Positions 1 through 8,263 are shown, numbered from the stretch's first letter. The stretch is 17,084 nucleotides of DNA from Oscillospiraceae bacterium (GCA_017398105.1 JAFQHF010000181.1:1-17084); one strand, 5' to 3'. Notes: generated from the sequence alone by a model not told the origin. Numbers and translations are program-made.

Positions 1-91
1 CACGAGAAAACTCAATAAATAAGTTACGAGATTTGCACTTATTCACCGATACTCACGAATTTTACAACTATTTGCTAAATTCAACAGGCAC

Positions 92-136
92 CTCATAACC
101 CGGAGGTCGTAGGTTCGAGTCCTGCCTCCGCAACCA
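92..136 (+). repeat. Left att-type repeat: 3' half of initiator tRNA-fMet
   Basis: Seen: 45 bases identical to 13388-13432. They hold the anticodon loop CTCATAA (anticodon CAT), the CCC side of a GGG/CCC anticodon stem, a complete T arm and the acceptor 3' strand ending in A72, A73 and CCA. A72 and three G-C pairs under the anticodon loop are hallmarks of initiator tRNA. The preceding bases do not form the 5' half, so this is not a working tRNA gene. Inference: an attachment-site copy left by a tRNA-targeting integrase. Positions 1-91, AT-rich and without an ORF, would be the tail of another element. Confidence 0.85.
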
Positions 137-142
137 TAAAAA

Positions 143-174
143 ACACCGGATTTCGAAAGAAATCCGGTGTTTTT
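143..174 (+). terminator. Rho-independent terminator after the left repeat
   Basis: A perfect 12-bp stem (143-154 with 159-170) closes a GAAA loop and is followed by TTTT. An A-run on the other side makes it usable in both directions. It lies 7 bases after the tRNA-derived repeat, where a tRNA terminator is expected, and would also stop leftward transcription from the IS remnant. Confidence 0.9.
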
Positions 175-216
175 CTAACTTTTTGGCCCAAAACGGAAGG
201 TCTGAAACCTTCGATT

Positions 217-236
217 GGGGTTAATTTGGGGTTAGT
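217..236. repeat. 20-bp island-end repeat, left copy
   Basis: GGGGTTAATTTGGGGTTAGT occurs here and again at 13254-13273, near the two island ends and in the same orientation. It is itself a tandem of TTGGGGTTA with an 11-bp period. On the minus strand both copies can read TNPKLTP. It could be a remnant of the C-terminal end of an integrase gene, which normally ends near att, or a pair of integrase arm-binding sites. The rest of 137-337 shows only the terminator and unassigned sequence. Confidence 0.55.
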
Positions 237-337
237 GCCCTCTGAAAATAACTGAATTTGGATGTTATTTCCTGTTTGCAAACACACCTGCGCGGACTTC
301 GGAGGCAGTTGCCCGGGCGGCTGCTGTCTGGTGAGCA

Positions 338-917
338 TTGCCTTTGCAAAGGTGTCCAATACCAGTTTGCTGTCATTGCGTTTGCTGACGACCCATGCAA
401 TCGGAAATAGATCATACAGATCCAAAATCGCACTGAGATAAAGCTTGTGTACAACAGGCCCCTCGTACCACTTGAATTCTGTTATATCTGTGGCCCACTT
501 CTCATTAGGTGCTTTGGCATAGAAATCCCGGTTCAGAATATTTTCTGCTGTGGCTTCCGGAGCAGAGGATTGGTACTTCTTTCGCTTTCTTCGGATCACA
601 GAATGGATGTGAATCGCTTTCATAATTCTGTGAACCCGATTCCGACTGTAATGCTTATTGTTCAAACGATTGATATACAGTGCCATCCGGCGATATCCCA
701 GAATGTGGTTGAACCGGTCGTCATACTCCCGGATCAACTGCGCAATGAGAATATTCTCCTGTTCTGCTTCCGGTATTTTACGATGCAGCCATTTATAATA
801 GGCAGCTCTGGTAATATCCAGTTGCTGACACATCCAACGGATACTCCAATGCCTGTTCTCATAGAAATACTGAATTGCTATGTACTTAGCCTCAAATCTT
901 ACCTTTCCAAGCCTCAC
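338..917 (-). pseudogene. Truncated IS3-family transposase OrfB
   Basis: From a GTG at 917, overlapping the end of orfA, the product matches an IS3-family OrfB. It has an N-terminal helical region, the HTH_21-type segment with RRMALYINR and NKHYSRNRVHRIM, and the start of the rve integrase core, NEKWATDITEF, with the first catalytic Asp. It then continues to LDLYDLFPIAWVVSKRND. After about residue 194 similarity ends. The remaining catalytic Asp and Glu region (normally HSDRG and the later Glu) is missing. The frame stays open by chance through non-IS sequence and the tRNA repeat down to 93; that tail is not part of the protein. Inactive. Confidence 0.85.
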
Positions 918-1592
918 ATTCCTTCCAATTCTCTCACTTTTTTTAGCAGCTCACACAGCATATCCCTTTCCTCAAGCTGCTTTTTCAGCCGCTGATTTTC
1001 ACGGCGGAGGCGTTCCAGTTCACTCAGATCATCGTCACTCTTATGGTGTCCGCGTTTGTCTTCCAGTCCGGATTCGCCATCTTCACGGTACTTCTTAACC
1101 CAGGAATAGACCTGACTGTAAGATACATCATATTTGGATGCAGTTCCCTTATAGTCATTATTGTGACTGATACAGTAGTCAACAATTCCCATGCGCTCAT
1201 CCAGCGTTGTCTTTCTGCGTGCTTCTGCCATATAGACCTCCCGTTTCGGTTCGTAATCCTTGAGTTCCATATTGGCATTATACTTCATTATCCAACGCCT
1301 GAGTAGCTCCCTGGACGAAATATTATATCTTGCGACAATATCATCGACAGATCCTTCTCCTTGTAAAACTGCTTCCACACATTTTATCTTAAACTCTCTG
1401 CTGTAGTGACGGTTTCCTGTACCTTTCCAAAAAGCCAGCCGCTCCTTGTTCACGGTACTTATGTGCCCAGTCTTTTAATGTCTTTGCACCTATTCCGTAT
1501 GCTTGAGATATTCGTTCATATGATCCCTCGCCAGATAGATATTTCTTTACAATTTCTATCTTCCATTCTGCACTATGTTTTGACCTGGACAT
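914..1592 (-). pseudogene. Frameshifted IS3-family OrfA
   Basis: ATG at 1592 follows an AGGGGGAT ribosome site. The first frame encodes an HTH segment through AAGFL (residue 55); the reading then continues in another frame with KGTGNRHYSREFK, a second HTH and a C-terminal leucine-zipper-like region (LERLRRENQRLKKQLEERD). Removing one C of the CC at 1427-1428 restores one frame, so a single-base insertion is the likely lesion. A run of seven A on the minus strand (944-938, reading A AAA AAA G) lies where IS3 elements make the programmed -1 OrfA/OrfB frameshift, and orfB is indeed in the -1 frame. Confidence 0.85.
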
Positions 1593-1598
1593 AGAAAT

Positions 1599-1647
1599 AT
1601 CCCCCTAAAATAGACTTGGATATTTCCATGGTCTACTTTAGGGGGAT
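1599..1647. repeat. Inverted repeat at the IS end
   Basis: Arms 1599-1615 and 1631-1647 match at 16 of 17 positions (ATCCCCCTAAAATAGAC against GTCTACTTTAGGGGGAT) with a 15-base spacer. One arm is the IS end and the other overlaps the orfA ribosome site. Transcripts entering from the methyltransferase operon could fold and hide that site, a known way for IS elements to limit expression by read-through. That role is inferred. Positions 1650-1779 hold nothing further recognisable; no clear terminator for the methyltransferase operon is seen. Confidence 0.6.
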
Positions 1648-1779
1648 CATATCAATGAACCGGTGGGTGCTAATGTATTTTCTATTATTCTTCCATAATT
1701 TCTAATGAGTTCTTTAAATGACTGTTTTGAGGTCTACAGCGGGAACAAATGCTTTCCATCACAAAAACAATGATGCTAC

Positions 1780-2598
1780 CTATTTGAAATTAATTTCTAT
1801 AACCTGACACATTCTGGATTTGTCCATGATCCGGAATAGTGCATTGGCAAATAATCCATAGCGCCGATCCAACTCACGGTAGCCCGTCATGTAACCTTTG
1901 CGGACAACGCTGGCAAAATCATCAGACCATTCTGCCAGACGCTTCTCATCCTCCACACTGAAATACAGGCCGACCGTGGTCATATCCGAATCCTTCAGCC
2001 AGGTTTTTAGCATGTTTTTCAAACCCTTTGCGGTAGTAGCATCAAATACGATCTTGCCGCCAGGAAAGCGCTTCGCCAGAGCGCAGAAAAGATTTTTGAC
2101 ATCTTCCGTTTTGATGTAATAGAACACGCCGGAAGCAAAGAATATGGCTCCGTCTTTGGTCGGAATGTTATCCATCCAGCTATGATCCGTCAGGTCACAG
2201 GCAATATTGATTTGACGGTCTTTTTTGGGAAGCAATTTCTCTCTAATCCGGATCACATCCGGAAAGTCCACGTGGTAACCTACTGCGGTACCGTTATCCA
2301 CCTGCGAGAATGTGGTATCTAGACCGCAGCCCAGATTGACAACTGCAGCTTTGGGATGCTCTTTCAGATATTCACGGCAAACGTAGGCCATATCATACTG
2401 CCGGGTGGCAGCCATAACCGCACCGATCTTCGCTTTGATACCGGACATTACCGGCGCCTCAAAGTCGATTCTGTCAAAAAGTCGCTGGCAGTCCGTATCC
2501 GAAAACAGATCGGGATACAGTTCCATCGCCATTTTTCGGCCATACAGAGGAATCAGCAGTGTCTCCTGTACGGAGCCTTTCGAAATTTTGTGTTTCAT
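1780..2598 (-). CDS. SAM-dependent methyltransferase, leucine carboxyl methyltransferase-like
   Basis: 272 aa. It resembles the LCM/PPM-type O-methyltransferase family found with polyketide and xenobiotic genes. Seen: VNLGCGLDTTF (residues 87-97) as the SAM-binding motif I, YHVDFPDVIRIREKLLP (108-124) with the acidic residue for the SAM ribose, and FFASGVFYYI (153-162). The start at 2598 was chosen because GGGAG lies at the right distance and the previous gene's TGA ends at 2600, so the two are translationally coupled. An in-frame ATG at 2664 lies deep in the neighbour and is unlikely. It is last of four methyltransferase genes. No signal peptide or membrane segment, so cytosolic. Substrate unknown; family members methylate carboxyl or hydroxyl groups. 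Confidence 0.85.
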   Translation of the reverse strand: MKHKISKGSVQETLLIPLYGRKMAMELYPDLFSDTDCQRLFDRIDFEAPVMSGIKAKIGAVMAATRQYDMAYVCREYLKEHPKAAVVNLGCGLDTTFSQVDNGTAVGYHVDFPDVIRIREKLLPKKDRQINIACDLTDHSWMDNIPTKDGAIFFASGVFYYIKTEDVKNLFCALAKRFPGGKIVFDATTAKGLKNMLKTWLKDSDMTTVGLYFSVEDEKRLAEWSDDFASVVRKGYMTGYRELDRRYGLFANALFRIMDKSRMCQVIEINFK

Positions 2599-2599
2599 A

Positions 2600-3286
2600 T
2601 CATTCTCCCTTCCTGCAGGTAAAGCAGGCCATGGACTCCACGGTTTCCAGATTGACTTCCTCATATAGATTGCTCAGCCGCTTATAGAGCGTGGCCACTG
2701 TATCAAAGGGCGGTGTAAAGAAGCCCTTTGATACATATAAATGGTTGATAAACCAGTCTGTTCGCTTATTTTGTCCGGCAATATAGAAACAGCCGCAGAA
2801 GGTTCCGCCCGGCTTCAAAACCCGGAAGGTTTCCCGGAAGGCTGCTTCCTTATCGGGGAATGCATGGAAACCGTTCAAAGACAGCACCAGATCAAAGCTA
2901 CCCTCTTCAAAGGGCAGTGCCCCTACGTCACCTTGACGGAACTGTACATTGGATAGCCCCATCTTCTCTGCCCGATGCTGAGCAACTTTCATCATATCCG
3001 CAGAGTAATCCAGGCAAGTGATATCGGCATTGGGCAGGGTCTTATAAACCGGCATGGTCAGCACACCGGTACCTACAGGGACTTCCAGCAGTTTGCCGCT
3101 AAAATCTTCGGGGATCCCCGCCATGGCCAGTTCCAGATACCGGGTGTTTTCTTCCACTCCCATATTCCAGACCGCCTTGCAGACGGCCTTGCCAGGGATG
3201 GTGGAGCAGGTGATCATACCGTCATAGAAGGTGGCTTCCTTGCCCAGGTACTTGTAGGCATTCTGAATTTCTGCTTTTCTGCTCAT
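2600..3286 (-). CDS. Class I SAM-dependent methyltransferase
   Basis: 228 aa, Methyltransf_11/25 type. Seen: motif I LLEVPVGTGVLTMPVY (66-81), with Pro in place of the usual first Gly-rich step; CLDYSADM (91-98) with the ribose-binding Asp; a GD at 119-120 and LPFEEGSFDLVLS (124-136); and FRVLKPGGTFCGCFY (154-168), the usual post-motif strand. The N-terminal 60 residues, with YDGMITCSTIPGK, form a lid of the kind that sets substrate choice. ATG at 3286 follows GAGGT, which overlaps the TGA of the gene before it. Cytosolic, substrate unknown. Its sequence differs clearly from the other three methyltransferases, so this is not a simple tandem duplication. Confidence 0.88.
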   Translation of the reverse strand: MSRKAEIQNAYKYLGKEATFYDGMITCSTIPGKAVCKAVWNMGVEENTRYLELAMAGIPEDFSGKLLEVPVGTGVLTMPVYKTLPNADITCLDYSADMMKVAQHRAEKMGLSNVQFRQGDVGALPFEEGSFDLVLSLNGFHAFPDKEAAFRETFRVLKPGGTFCGCFYIAGQNKRTDWFINHLYVSKGFFTPPFDTVATLYKRLSNLYEEVNLETVESMACFTCRKGE

Positions 3287-3295
3287 GGAGCTACC

Positions 3296-3904
3296 TCATT
3301 TTCTGGCGGTTACGCAAATCCAGCCCTTACTGTTTTTATTAGTCTTCGCATCGGTGAAGCCCGCCTGGTTCAGTGCCGTTAAAATCTGTGCCGCATTATA
3401 AATGGTCATGCCGCCGATCTTTTCCACCCACTTATCGTCCTTTTTGGTTTCACCGTTGGATTCGTTGCAGATGAAGAAGGTTCCGCCGGGTTTGATGACC
3501 CGATACACTTCCCGGAAACAGTCCACAAGCCCCGGCCAGAAATAGATGGTTTCAAAAGCTGTGACCAAGTCAAAGGTGTTTTCTGCAAAGGGCAGCTGGG
3601 CAACGCTGGCCTGCAGCACTTCGCATCTGCCCTCCGCAATCGCCTTGGCATTCACCTTCCGGGACTTCTCCACGCTAACCTCGGAGTAATCAATGCCCTT
3701 TACGCATCCCTGGGGGCATTTCTCAAGCAGTTTTTTGATATTGGCACCACCACCGCAGCCTGCGTCCAGAACAGCTGCATCTGCGGGAAAAGTGATATGT
3801 TCCAATCCCCAGTCAGCCATAGCGCCGTGACCGGAATTCATCATAGCAACCATGATTTTGCCGCCAAAGCCCTGAGGCTTGCGGGTATTTTCAAAGAACG
3901 ACAT
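3296..3904 (-). CDS. Class I SAM-dependent methyltransferase
   Basis: 202 aa, Methyltransf_11 type. Seen: VLDAGCGGGANIKKLL (45-60), a canonical motif I; GIDYSEVSVEKSR (70-82) with the ribose-binding Asp72; LPFAENTFDLVTAFETIYFWP (104-124); and YRVIKPGGTFFICNE (134-148). The start at 3904 is preferred over an in-frame ATG at 3919 because GGGAGGA sits 6 bases before it and the upstream gene's TAA ends one base away. The start MSFFENTRKPQGFGGK resembles small-molecule methyltransferases of anaerobes, but no substrate can be named. Confidence 0.88.
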   Translation of the reverse strand: MSFFENTRKPQGFGGKIMVAMMNSGHGAMADWGLEHITFPADAAVLDAGCGGGANIKKLLEKCPQGCVKGIDYSEVSVEKSRKVNAKAIAEGRCEVLQASVAQLPFAENTFDLVTAFETIYFWPGLVDCFREVYRVIKPGGTFFICNESNGETKKDDKWVEKIGGMTIYNAAQILTALNQAGFTDAKTNKNSKGWICVTARK

Positions 3905-3905
3905 C

Positions 3906-4667
3906 TTATTTCCTCCCAACCAGAAGTGTGGAACCGGAAAGCATCATCAGTTTTGCTTCACCGGGACTCATAAATATTCCGTTCGTTGTCTTGATAAGCT
4001 GAACATCTTCATAGCCCTCAGCTTTCAGCTCTGCCACGAACTTCTCCATATCCCCATACCGGGCAGGCTCCATCAGATCGTGAATGGCGAAGGTACCGCC
4101 CTTTTTCAGTACCCGAAGGGTTTCTCTCAGCAGAGCTTGCCTGTTTTTGCCTGTAATGTTGTGATAAACATAGTTGCTGGTGACAGCATCAAAGGTCTCA
4201 TCCGGGAAGTCCAGCTTGCAGGCATCGCCCTTTTGGAAGCTGACATTACTGACACCCTCGGCTTCTGCATTCTTCTCACACAGTTCTTTGTTGAAAGAAG
4301 CATACTCGGCACCCCAGCGATCGATGCCGACCATTCTGCCCTGGGGATTCTTTTTCGCGCAGGCAATGGTCAGTGCACCGCTGCCGCAGCCTACATCCAG
4401 ACCAATACCGCCCTCCGGTATTGTGATATATTCCGCAGTTCCTTCCACGATCTGGCGGGACAATTGCCGGTTTCCGTCATAGGAGAACTGACTATTGGCA
4501 TAGACACACCATGCCGTCCATGCACCGCAGCCCAGGGCTCCGGCACCCAAAAGTGTGGATAGCGGTCTATTTTTGATAACACCCGCAAGGGCTGCCAATC
4601 CAGTCGCAGCTGCGCCGAATCCATAAATCATGCCATTGGGTACCCAGTTTTTATAATCTGCTTTCAT
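3906..4667 (-). CDS. Membrane-anchored class I SAM-dependent methyltransferase
   Basis: 253 aa. Two hydrophobic stretches at about 11-30 and 37-57 form a likely hairpin anchor. The catalytic domain follows, with motif I LDVGCGSGALTIA (90-102), VGIDRW (113-118), GDACKLDFPDETFDAVTSNY (147-166) and LRVLKKGGTFAIHD (184-197). First gene of the operon, with a strong AGGAGGT site before ATG 4667 and a promoter/operator 35-50 bases upstream. The anchor suggests action on a lipid-like or hydrophobic compound at the membrane, or coupling to transport; this is inference. The ABC exporter operon starts 219 bases away in the opposite direction. Confidence 0.87.
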   Translation of the reverse strand: MKADYKNWVPNGMIYGFGAAATGLAALAGVIKNRPLSTLLGAGALGCGAWTAWCVYANSQFSYDGNRQLSRQIVEGTAEYITIPEGGIGLDVGCGSGALTIACAKKNPQGRMVGIDRWGAEYASFNKELCEKNAEAEGVSNVSFQKGDACKLDFPDETFDAVTSNYVYHNITGKNRQALLRETLRVLKKGGTFAIHDLMEPARYGDMEKFVAELKAEGYEDVQLIKTTNGIFMSPGEAKLMMLSGSTLLVGRK

Positions 4668-4683
4668 AACCTACCTCCTGGCT

Positions 4684-4699
4684 GTTAGCAGTGTCTAAC
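4684..4699. promoter_or_regulatory. Operator 1, methyltransferase operon
   Basis: GTTAGCAGTGTCTAAC, a GTTAG-N6-CTAAC palindrome. It lies directly downstream of the leftward -10 box, over the predicted transcription start, where a bound repressor would block transcription. The same pattern occurs at 4796, 4851 and 12927. Size and symmetry are typical of TetR-family operators. Confidence 0.8.
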
Positions 4700-4708
4700 T
4701 GCAAAATA

Positions 4709-4737
4709 ATTGTAGCACTGGAAATTTTGTAAGTCAA
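4709..4737 (-). promoter_or_regulatory. Promoter of the methyltransferase operon
   Basis: On the minus strand TTGACT (4737-4732), a 17-base spacer and TACAAT (4714-4709). Predicted start near 4702, immediately before operator 1. Confidence 0.78.
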
Positions 4738-4757
4738 TCTATCCGAACAAAAAATAC

Positions 4758-4787
4758 TTGACAGTAGCAGCTTTTTTACAGTATGAT
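4758..4787 (+). promoter_or_regulatory. Promoter of the ABC exporter operon
   Basis: TTGACA (4758-4763), an 18-base spacer and TATGAT (4782-4787). Predicted start near 4794, so operator 2 begins at about +1. It is divergent from the methyltransferase promoter. Confidence 0.8.
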
Positions 4788-4795
4788 ATGTGTGC

Positions 4796-4811
4796 GTTAG
4801 CAGCCGCTAAC
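4796..4811. promoter_or_regulatory. Operator 2, ABC exporter operon
   Basis: GTTAGCAGCCGCTAAC, the most symmetric copy; GTTAGC and GCTAAC are perfect 6-bp arms. It lies 8 bases after the -10 box. Confidence 0.8.
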
Positions 4812-4850
4812 ATCTCTTATGGAAGTTGGCGGCTATATATTAGCACAGCA

Positions 4851-4866
4851 GTTAGCGATAACTAAC
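4851..4866. promoter_or_regulatory. Operator 3, ABC exporter leader
   Basis: GTTAGCGATAACTAAC, in the leader 3 bases before the AAGGAG ribosome site (4870-4875). A second site 55 bases from operator 2 could strengthen repression or act as a roadblock. Confidence 0.75.
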
Positions 4867-4886
4867 TTCAAGGAGTATATACGATT

Positions 4887-6626
4887 ATGATGATCAATAA
4901 ACGACTGATCGGTACAGTCAAGGAAAGTAAAAAGTACATTGCCGGGAATGTGATCTGCCAGTGGGTTTCCCTGGCGGCTAACATCACCATGATGGGGGCC
5001 ATTGCCCGGATGCTGCAAAGTTTGGCAATAGGCGGTGCCGGTGACGGACAGATCGCGCTGACTGCTGTGATTGCAGCAGTTGCAGTGGTAATCCGGTTTG
5101 TATGTGCTGTCGCTTCCAGCCGCATGGGATATTTATCTTCCAAGGCCGTCAAGAAAACTCTCCGGGAAATGATCTACCGCAAGCTTCTACGGCTGGGCAC
5201 TTCCTACAAGGAACAGGCCAATACCTCCGAAGTGGTACAGGTGGCCGTGGAGGGTGTTGACCAGCTGGAGACCTATTTCGGTGCCTACCTCCCTCAGTTT
5301 TTCTATGCGATGATCGCACCGCTGACCCTGTTTACGGTGCTGAGCTTTGTGAATTTCCCCTCCGCCATTGTCTTGCTGATCTGTGTGCCGCTGATTCCCG
5401 TGACGATCATTATGGTTCAGCGGTGGGCAAAGAAGCTGCTGGCCAAATACTGGGGCCAATACACCGCACTGGGTGACACCTTCCTGGAAAACCTCCAGGG
5501 TCTGACCACCACCAAAATCTACCAGGCGGACGCTTTCAAGCACAAAGAAATGAATGAGCAGAGCGAGCATTTCCGCCGCATTACCATGAAAGTGCTGACC
5601 ATGCAGCTCAACTCTATCACCATTATGGACCTGATCGCCTATGGCGGCGCGGCGCTGGGCGTGATCCTGGCGACGACCCAGTTCCGCTCTGGCCATGTGG
5701 ACTTGACAGGCTGCATCCTCATTATTCTGTTGGCGGCGGACTTTTTCCTGCCCATGCGAATGCTGGGAAGCTTTTTCCACATTGCCATGAACGGCATGGC
5801 GGCAAGCGACAAGATCTTCCGGCTGCTGGATCTGCCGGAGCCTGAGCAGAAAACGCAGACCGTTCCAGAGGATTGCTCCATCGAATGTAGGGGCTTGCGC
5901 TTTTCCTATGATGCAGACCGGGAGATCCTCCATGGTGTGGATATGGCATTCCCAAAAGGCAGCTTTACCGCCATCGTTGGCGAATCCGGCTGCGGCAAAT
6001 CCACCATCGCTGCCATTTTGATGGGCAGAAACAAAGGCTATTCCGGGTCTATTACCGTTGGCGGTGTTCCCCTCTCCGAAATTAGCGAAGGCAGCCTCAT
6101 GGAGAATTTCACTTATATCAGCCATCAAAGTTATCTCTTTAAGGGAACTGTCCGGGACAATCTTCTGATGGCCCGTCCCAACGCAGGCGAGGATACTCTC
6201 TGGCAGGTGTTGGAACAGGTAAACCTTGCCAACTTCCTGCGCAGTGAAAAAGGTCTGGACACCGTACTGAACGAAAAGGCCAGCAACCTGTCCGGCGGTC
6301 AGTGTCAGCGCTTGGCTCTGGCAAGAGCACTGCTCCACGACAGTCCGGTTTACATCTTCGACGAAGCTACCTCCAACATCGATGTAGAGAGTGAAAACGA
6401 TATTATGCGTGAGATTCACGCTCTGGCAAAAACCAAAACCGTGATCCTGATCTCCCACCGGCTTGCCAATGTGGCAGATGCGGATAACATCTATGTGCTG
6501 GATAAGGGCAGCATCATCGAATCCGGCAGTCATAGTCAGCTTCTGGCAGCAAACCGCGCTTACGCAAAACTGTGGAATGCTCAGCAGGAGCTGGAGAATT
6601 ACGCCAAGGGAGGTGCGGCAGAATGA
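4887..6626 (+). CDS. CydD-like ABC exporter half (permease-ATPase)
   Basis: 579 aa, a fused six-helix membrane domain (about 15-320) and ATPase (about 335-570). Seen: Walker A GESGCGKST (365-373), signature LSGGQ (468-472), Walker B VYIFDEATSNID (from 488, catalytic Glu493) and H-loop His524. The membrane part, with ETYFGAYLPQFFYAMIAPL and DTFLENLQGLTTTKIYQAD, follows the CydD pattern. CydDC in E. coli exports cysteine and glutathione and is needed for cytochrome bd assembly; other heterodimers with this look have other substrates. AAGGAG at 4870 serves ATG 4887; a second ATG follows at once. Here it is more likely to export something tied to the hydrolases and methyltransferases, or a thiol. 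Confidence 0.9.
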   Translation: MMINKRLIGTVKESKKYIAGNVICQWVSLAANITMMGAIARMLQSLAIGGAGDGQIALTAVIAAVAVVIRFVCAVASSRMGYLSSKAVKKTLREMIYRKLLRLGTSYKEQANTSEVVQVAVEGVDQLETYFGAYLPQFFYAMIAPLTLFTVLSFVNFPSAIVLLICVPLIPVTIIMVQRWAKKLLAKYWGQYTALGDTFLENLQGLTTTKIYQADAFKHKEMNEQSEHFRRITMKVLTMQLNSITIMDLIAYGGAALGVILATTQFRSGHVDLTGCILIILLAADFFLPMRMLGSFFHIAMNGMAASDKIFRLLDLPEPEQKTQTVPEDCSIECRGLRFSYDADREILHGVDMAFPKGSFTAIVGESGCGKSTIAAILMGRNKGYSGSITVGGVPLSEISEGSLMENFTYISHQSYLFKGTVRDNLLMARPNAGEDTLWQVLEQVNLANFLRSEKGLDTVLNEKASNLSGGQCQRLALARALLHDSPVYIFDEATSNIDVESENDIMREIHALAKTKTVILISHRLANVADADNIYVLDKGSIIESGSHSQLLAANRAYAKLWNAQQELENYAKGGAAE

Positions 6627-8263
6627 AAAGAAGCGGATTTCAAATTATGGCCCGGCTCATCGGCCTTGTAAAGCCTCTTTCCGGCTACATGATCCTCGCC
6701 ATCACCATGGGTCTCATCGGTCACCTCTGCGCCGCCTTTATCACCGTGTTCGGCGGTTACACCATTCTTCATGTACTCCACCCTGAATGGTCCATGAGTT
6801 TGGGTGTTCTCTTTGGGGCAGTGCTGATCTTCGCCCTGGTGCGGGGCTTCTTGCGCTACGCCGAACAGGCCTGCAACCACTTCATCGCCTTCAAGCTGCT
6901 GGCACTGATCCGGGATAAGGTATTTGGTGCCCTGCGCCGCCTGTGTCCTGCCAAGCTGGAGGGCAAGGACAAGGGCAACCTGATCTCTATCATCACTTCC
7001 GATATTGAACTGCTGGAAGTGTTCTATGCCCACACCATTTCTCCCATCGCCATTGCGTTTCTGTTCTGCATCTTCATGGTCTGCTTTATCAGCAGTTACC
7101 ATATTGCATTGGGTATTTTGGCTCTGGCTGCTTATTTTACCGTTGGTGTGATCATTCCAGTCGTCACCTCCAAACTCAGCGGTGACGACGGCATTCGTTT
7201 CCGTACCAAATCCGGCGAGCTTAGTTCTTTTGTGCTGGACAGTTTGAGAGGTCTTTCCGAAACCTTGCAGTACGGTCAGGGTGAGAAACGGATGGCATCA
7301 ATGAACACCCAGACCGACAATTTATCCCGGGATGAAGAGCGGATGAAGCGCACCGCAGGCCGGAACACCGCTGTGACCAACACGGTGATTCTGATTTTTG
7401 ACCTTGCCATGCTGTTCCTGTCTGCCGAGCTTGTCGGATTCGAGGGTTGTCTGATTGTCACCTTGGCTCTCATGAGTTCCTTTGGCCCGGTGGTGGCGCT
7501 GGCTGCACTGGGCAGCACGCTCCAGAACACCTTTGCCGCAGGCAACCGGGTGCTGGATATCCTGGATGAAAGCCCGGTGGTGGAAGAAATCACCGGCAAG
7601 GAAGAAGTAAAATTTCACGGAGCTTCCGCAGAGAATGTGACATTTGCTTACGGCGAGGAGACCATTCTGAAAAACTTCTCTGTGACGATCTCGGAATATC
7701 AGATCATTGGTATCAATGGCCGTTCCGGCAGCGGCAAGTCTACTTTGCTCAAGCTGTTTATGCGCTTCTGGGCTGTAGCACAGGGCGAAGTCAAAATTTC
7801 CGGCAAGAATGTGGATGACATCAATACATCCAATCTGCGGGAAATGGAAAGCTTTGTGACACAGGAGACCCACCTGTTCCACGATTCCATCCGCAACAAC
7901 CTGCGCCTCGCCAAGCTGGATGCAACGGATGACGAAATCATTGCAGCCTGTAAAAAAGCATCCGTCCATGACTTCATTATGAGCCTTCCCAAAGGCTACG
8001 ACACAGAGGTGGGCGAGCTAGGAGACACCCTTTCCGGTGGCGAGCGGCAGCGGCTGGGTCTGGCAAGAGCCTTCCTCCATGATGCCCCCTTTCTGCTGCT
8101 GGATGAACCCACCTCCAATCTGGACAGCCTGAATGAAGCCGTCATCCTCAAATCCCTCCACCAGGAGTGCGCTGACAAAACTGTGGTGCTGGTTTCCCAC
8201 CGGAAGTCCACCATGGGTATTGCGGATACTGTTTACTCCGTAGAGCATGGGAGGATGAGCTGA
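6623..8263 (+). CDS. CydC-like ABC exporter half (permease-ATPase)
   Basis: 546 aa, partner of the upstream gene. The start at 6623 overlaps its TGA as ATGA and has AAGGGAGGT in front; an in-frame ATG at 6572 would run into the neighbour and is rejected. Six-helix membrane domain up to about 310, with RYAEQACNHFIAFKLLALIRD and SDIELLEVFYAHTISPIAI as in CydC. ATPase: Walker A GRSGSGKST (366-374), signature LSGGE (470-474), Walker B FLLLDEPTSNLD (490-501, Glu495) and His526. Both halves keep the key ATPase residues, so there is no obvious degenerate site. Expected to form a heterodimer in the cytoplasmic membrane. Confidence 0.9.
   Translation: MKRSGFQIMARLIGLVKPLSGYMILAITMGLIGHLCAAFITVFGGYTILHVLHPEWSMSLGVLFGAVLIFALVRGFLRYAEQACNHFIAFKLLALIRDKVFGALRRLCPAKLEGKDKGNLISIITSDIELLEVFYAHTISPIAIAFLFCIFMVCFISSYHIALGILALAAYFTVGVIIPVVTSKLSGDDGIRFRTKSGELSSFVLDSLRGLSETLQYGQGEKRMASMNTQTDNLSRDEERMKRTAGRNTAVTNTVILIFDLAMLFLSAELVGFEGCLIVTLALMSSFGPVVALAALGSTLQNTFAAGNRVLDILDESPVVEEITGKEEVKFHGASAENVTFAYGEETILKNFSVTISEYQIIGINGRSGSGKSTLLKLFMRFWAVAQGEVKISGKNVDDINTSNLREMESFVTQETHLFHDSIRNNLRLAKLDATDDEIIAACKKASVHDFIMSLPKGYDTEVGELGDTLSGGERQRLGLARAFLHDAPFLLLDEPTSNLDSLNEAVILKSLHQECADKTVVLVSHRKSTMGIADTVYSVEHGRMS

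Larger units (their letters stand above)
338..1649 (-). mobile_element. Degenerate IS3-family (IS150-like) insertion sequence
   Basis: The remnant keeps the orfA end, with a terminal sequence on the minus strand beginning TGATCCCCCTAAAGTAGAC (from 1649), then orfA and the first two thirds of orfB. The other end is lost: orfB similarity stops near 338 and unrelated sequence follows up to the tRNA repeat. No target duplication can be recognised because one end is missing. With orfA frameshifted and orfB lacking its last catalytic residues, it should be immobile. It sits between the left att repeat and the 3' end of the methyltransferase operon. The left boundary is approximate. Confidence 0.8.

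Noticed and set aside
92..136. Complete tRNA-fMet gene
   Set aside because: Only the 3' half is present; preceding bases cannot form the acceptor 5' strand or D arm. The same holds at 13388-13432.
5187..6533. 448-codon open frame on the minus strand
   Set aside because: It lies wholly antisense to the CydD-like gene, whose Walker and signature motifs are intact, and its product is His/Gln-rich low-quality sequence with no recognisable domain.
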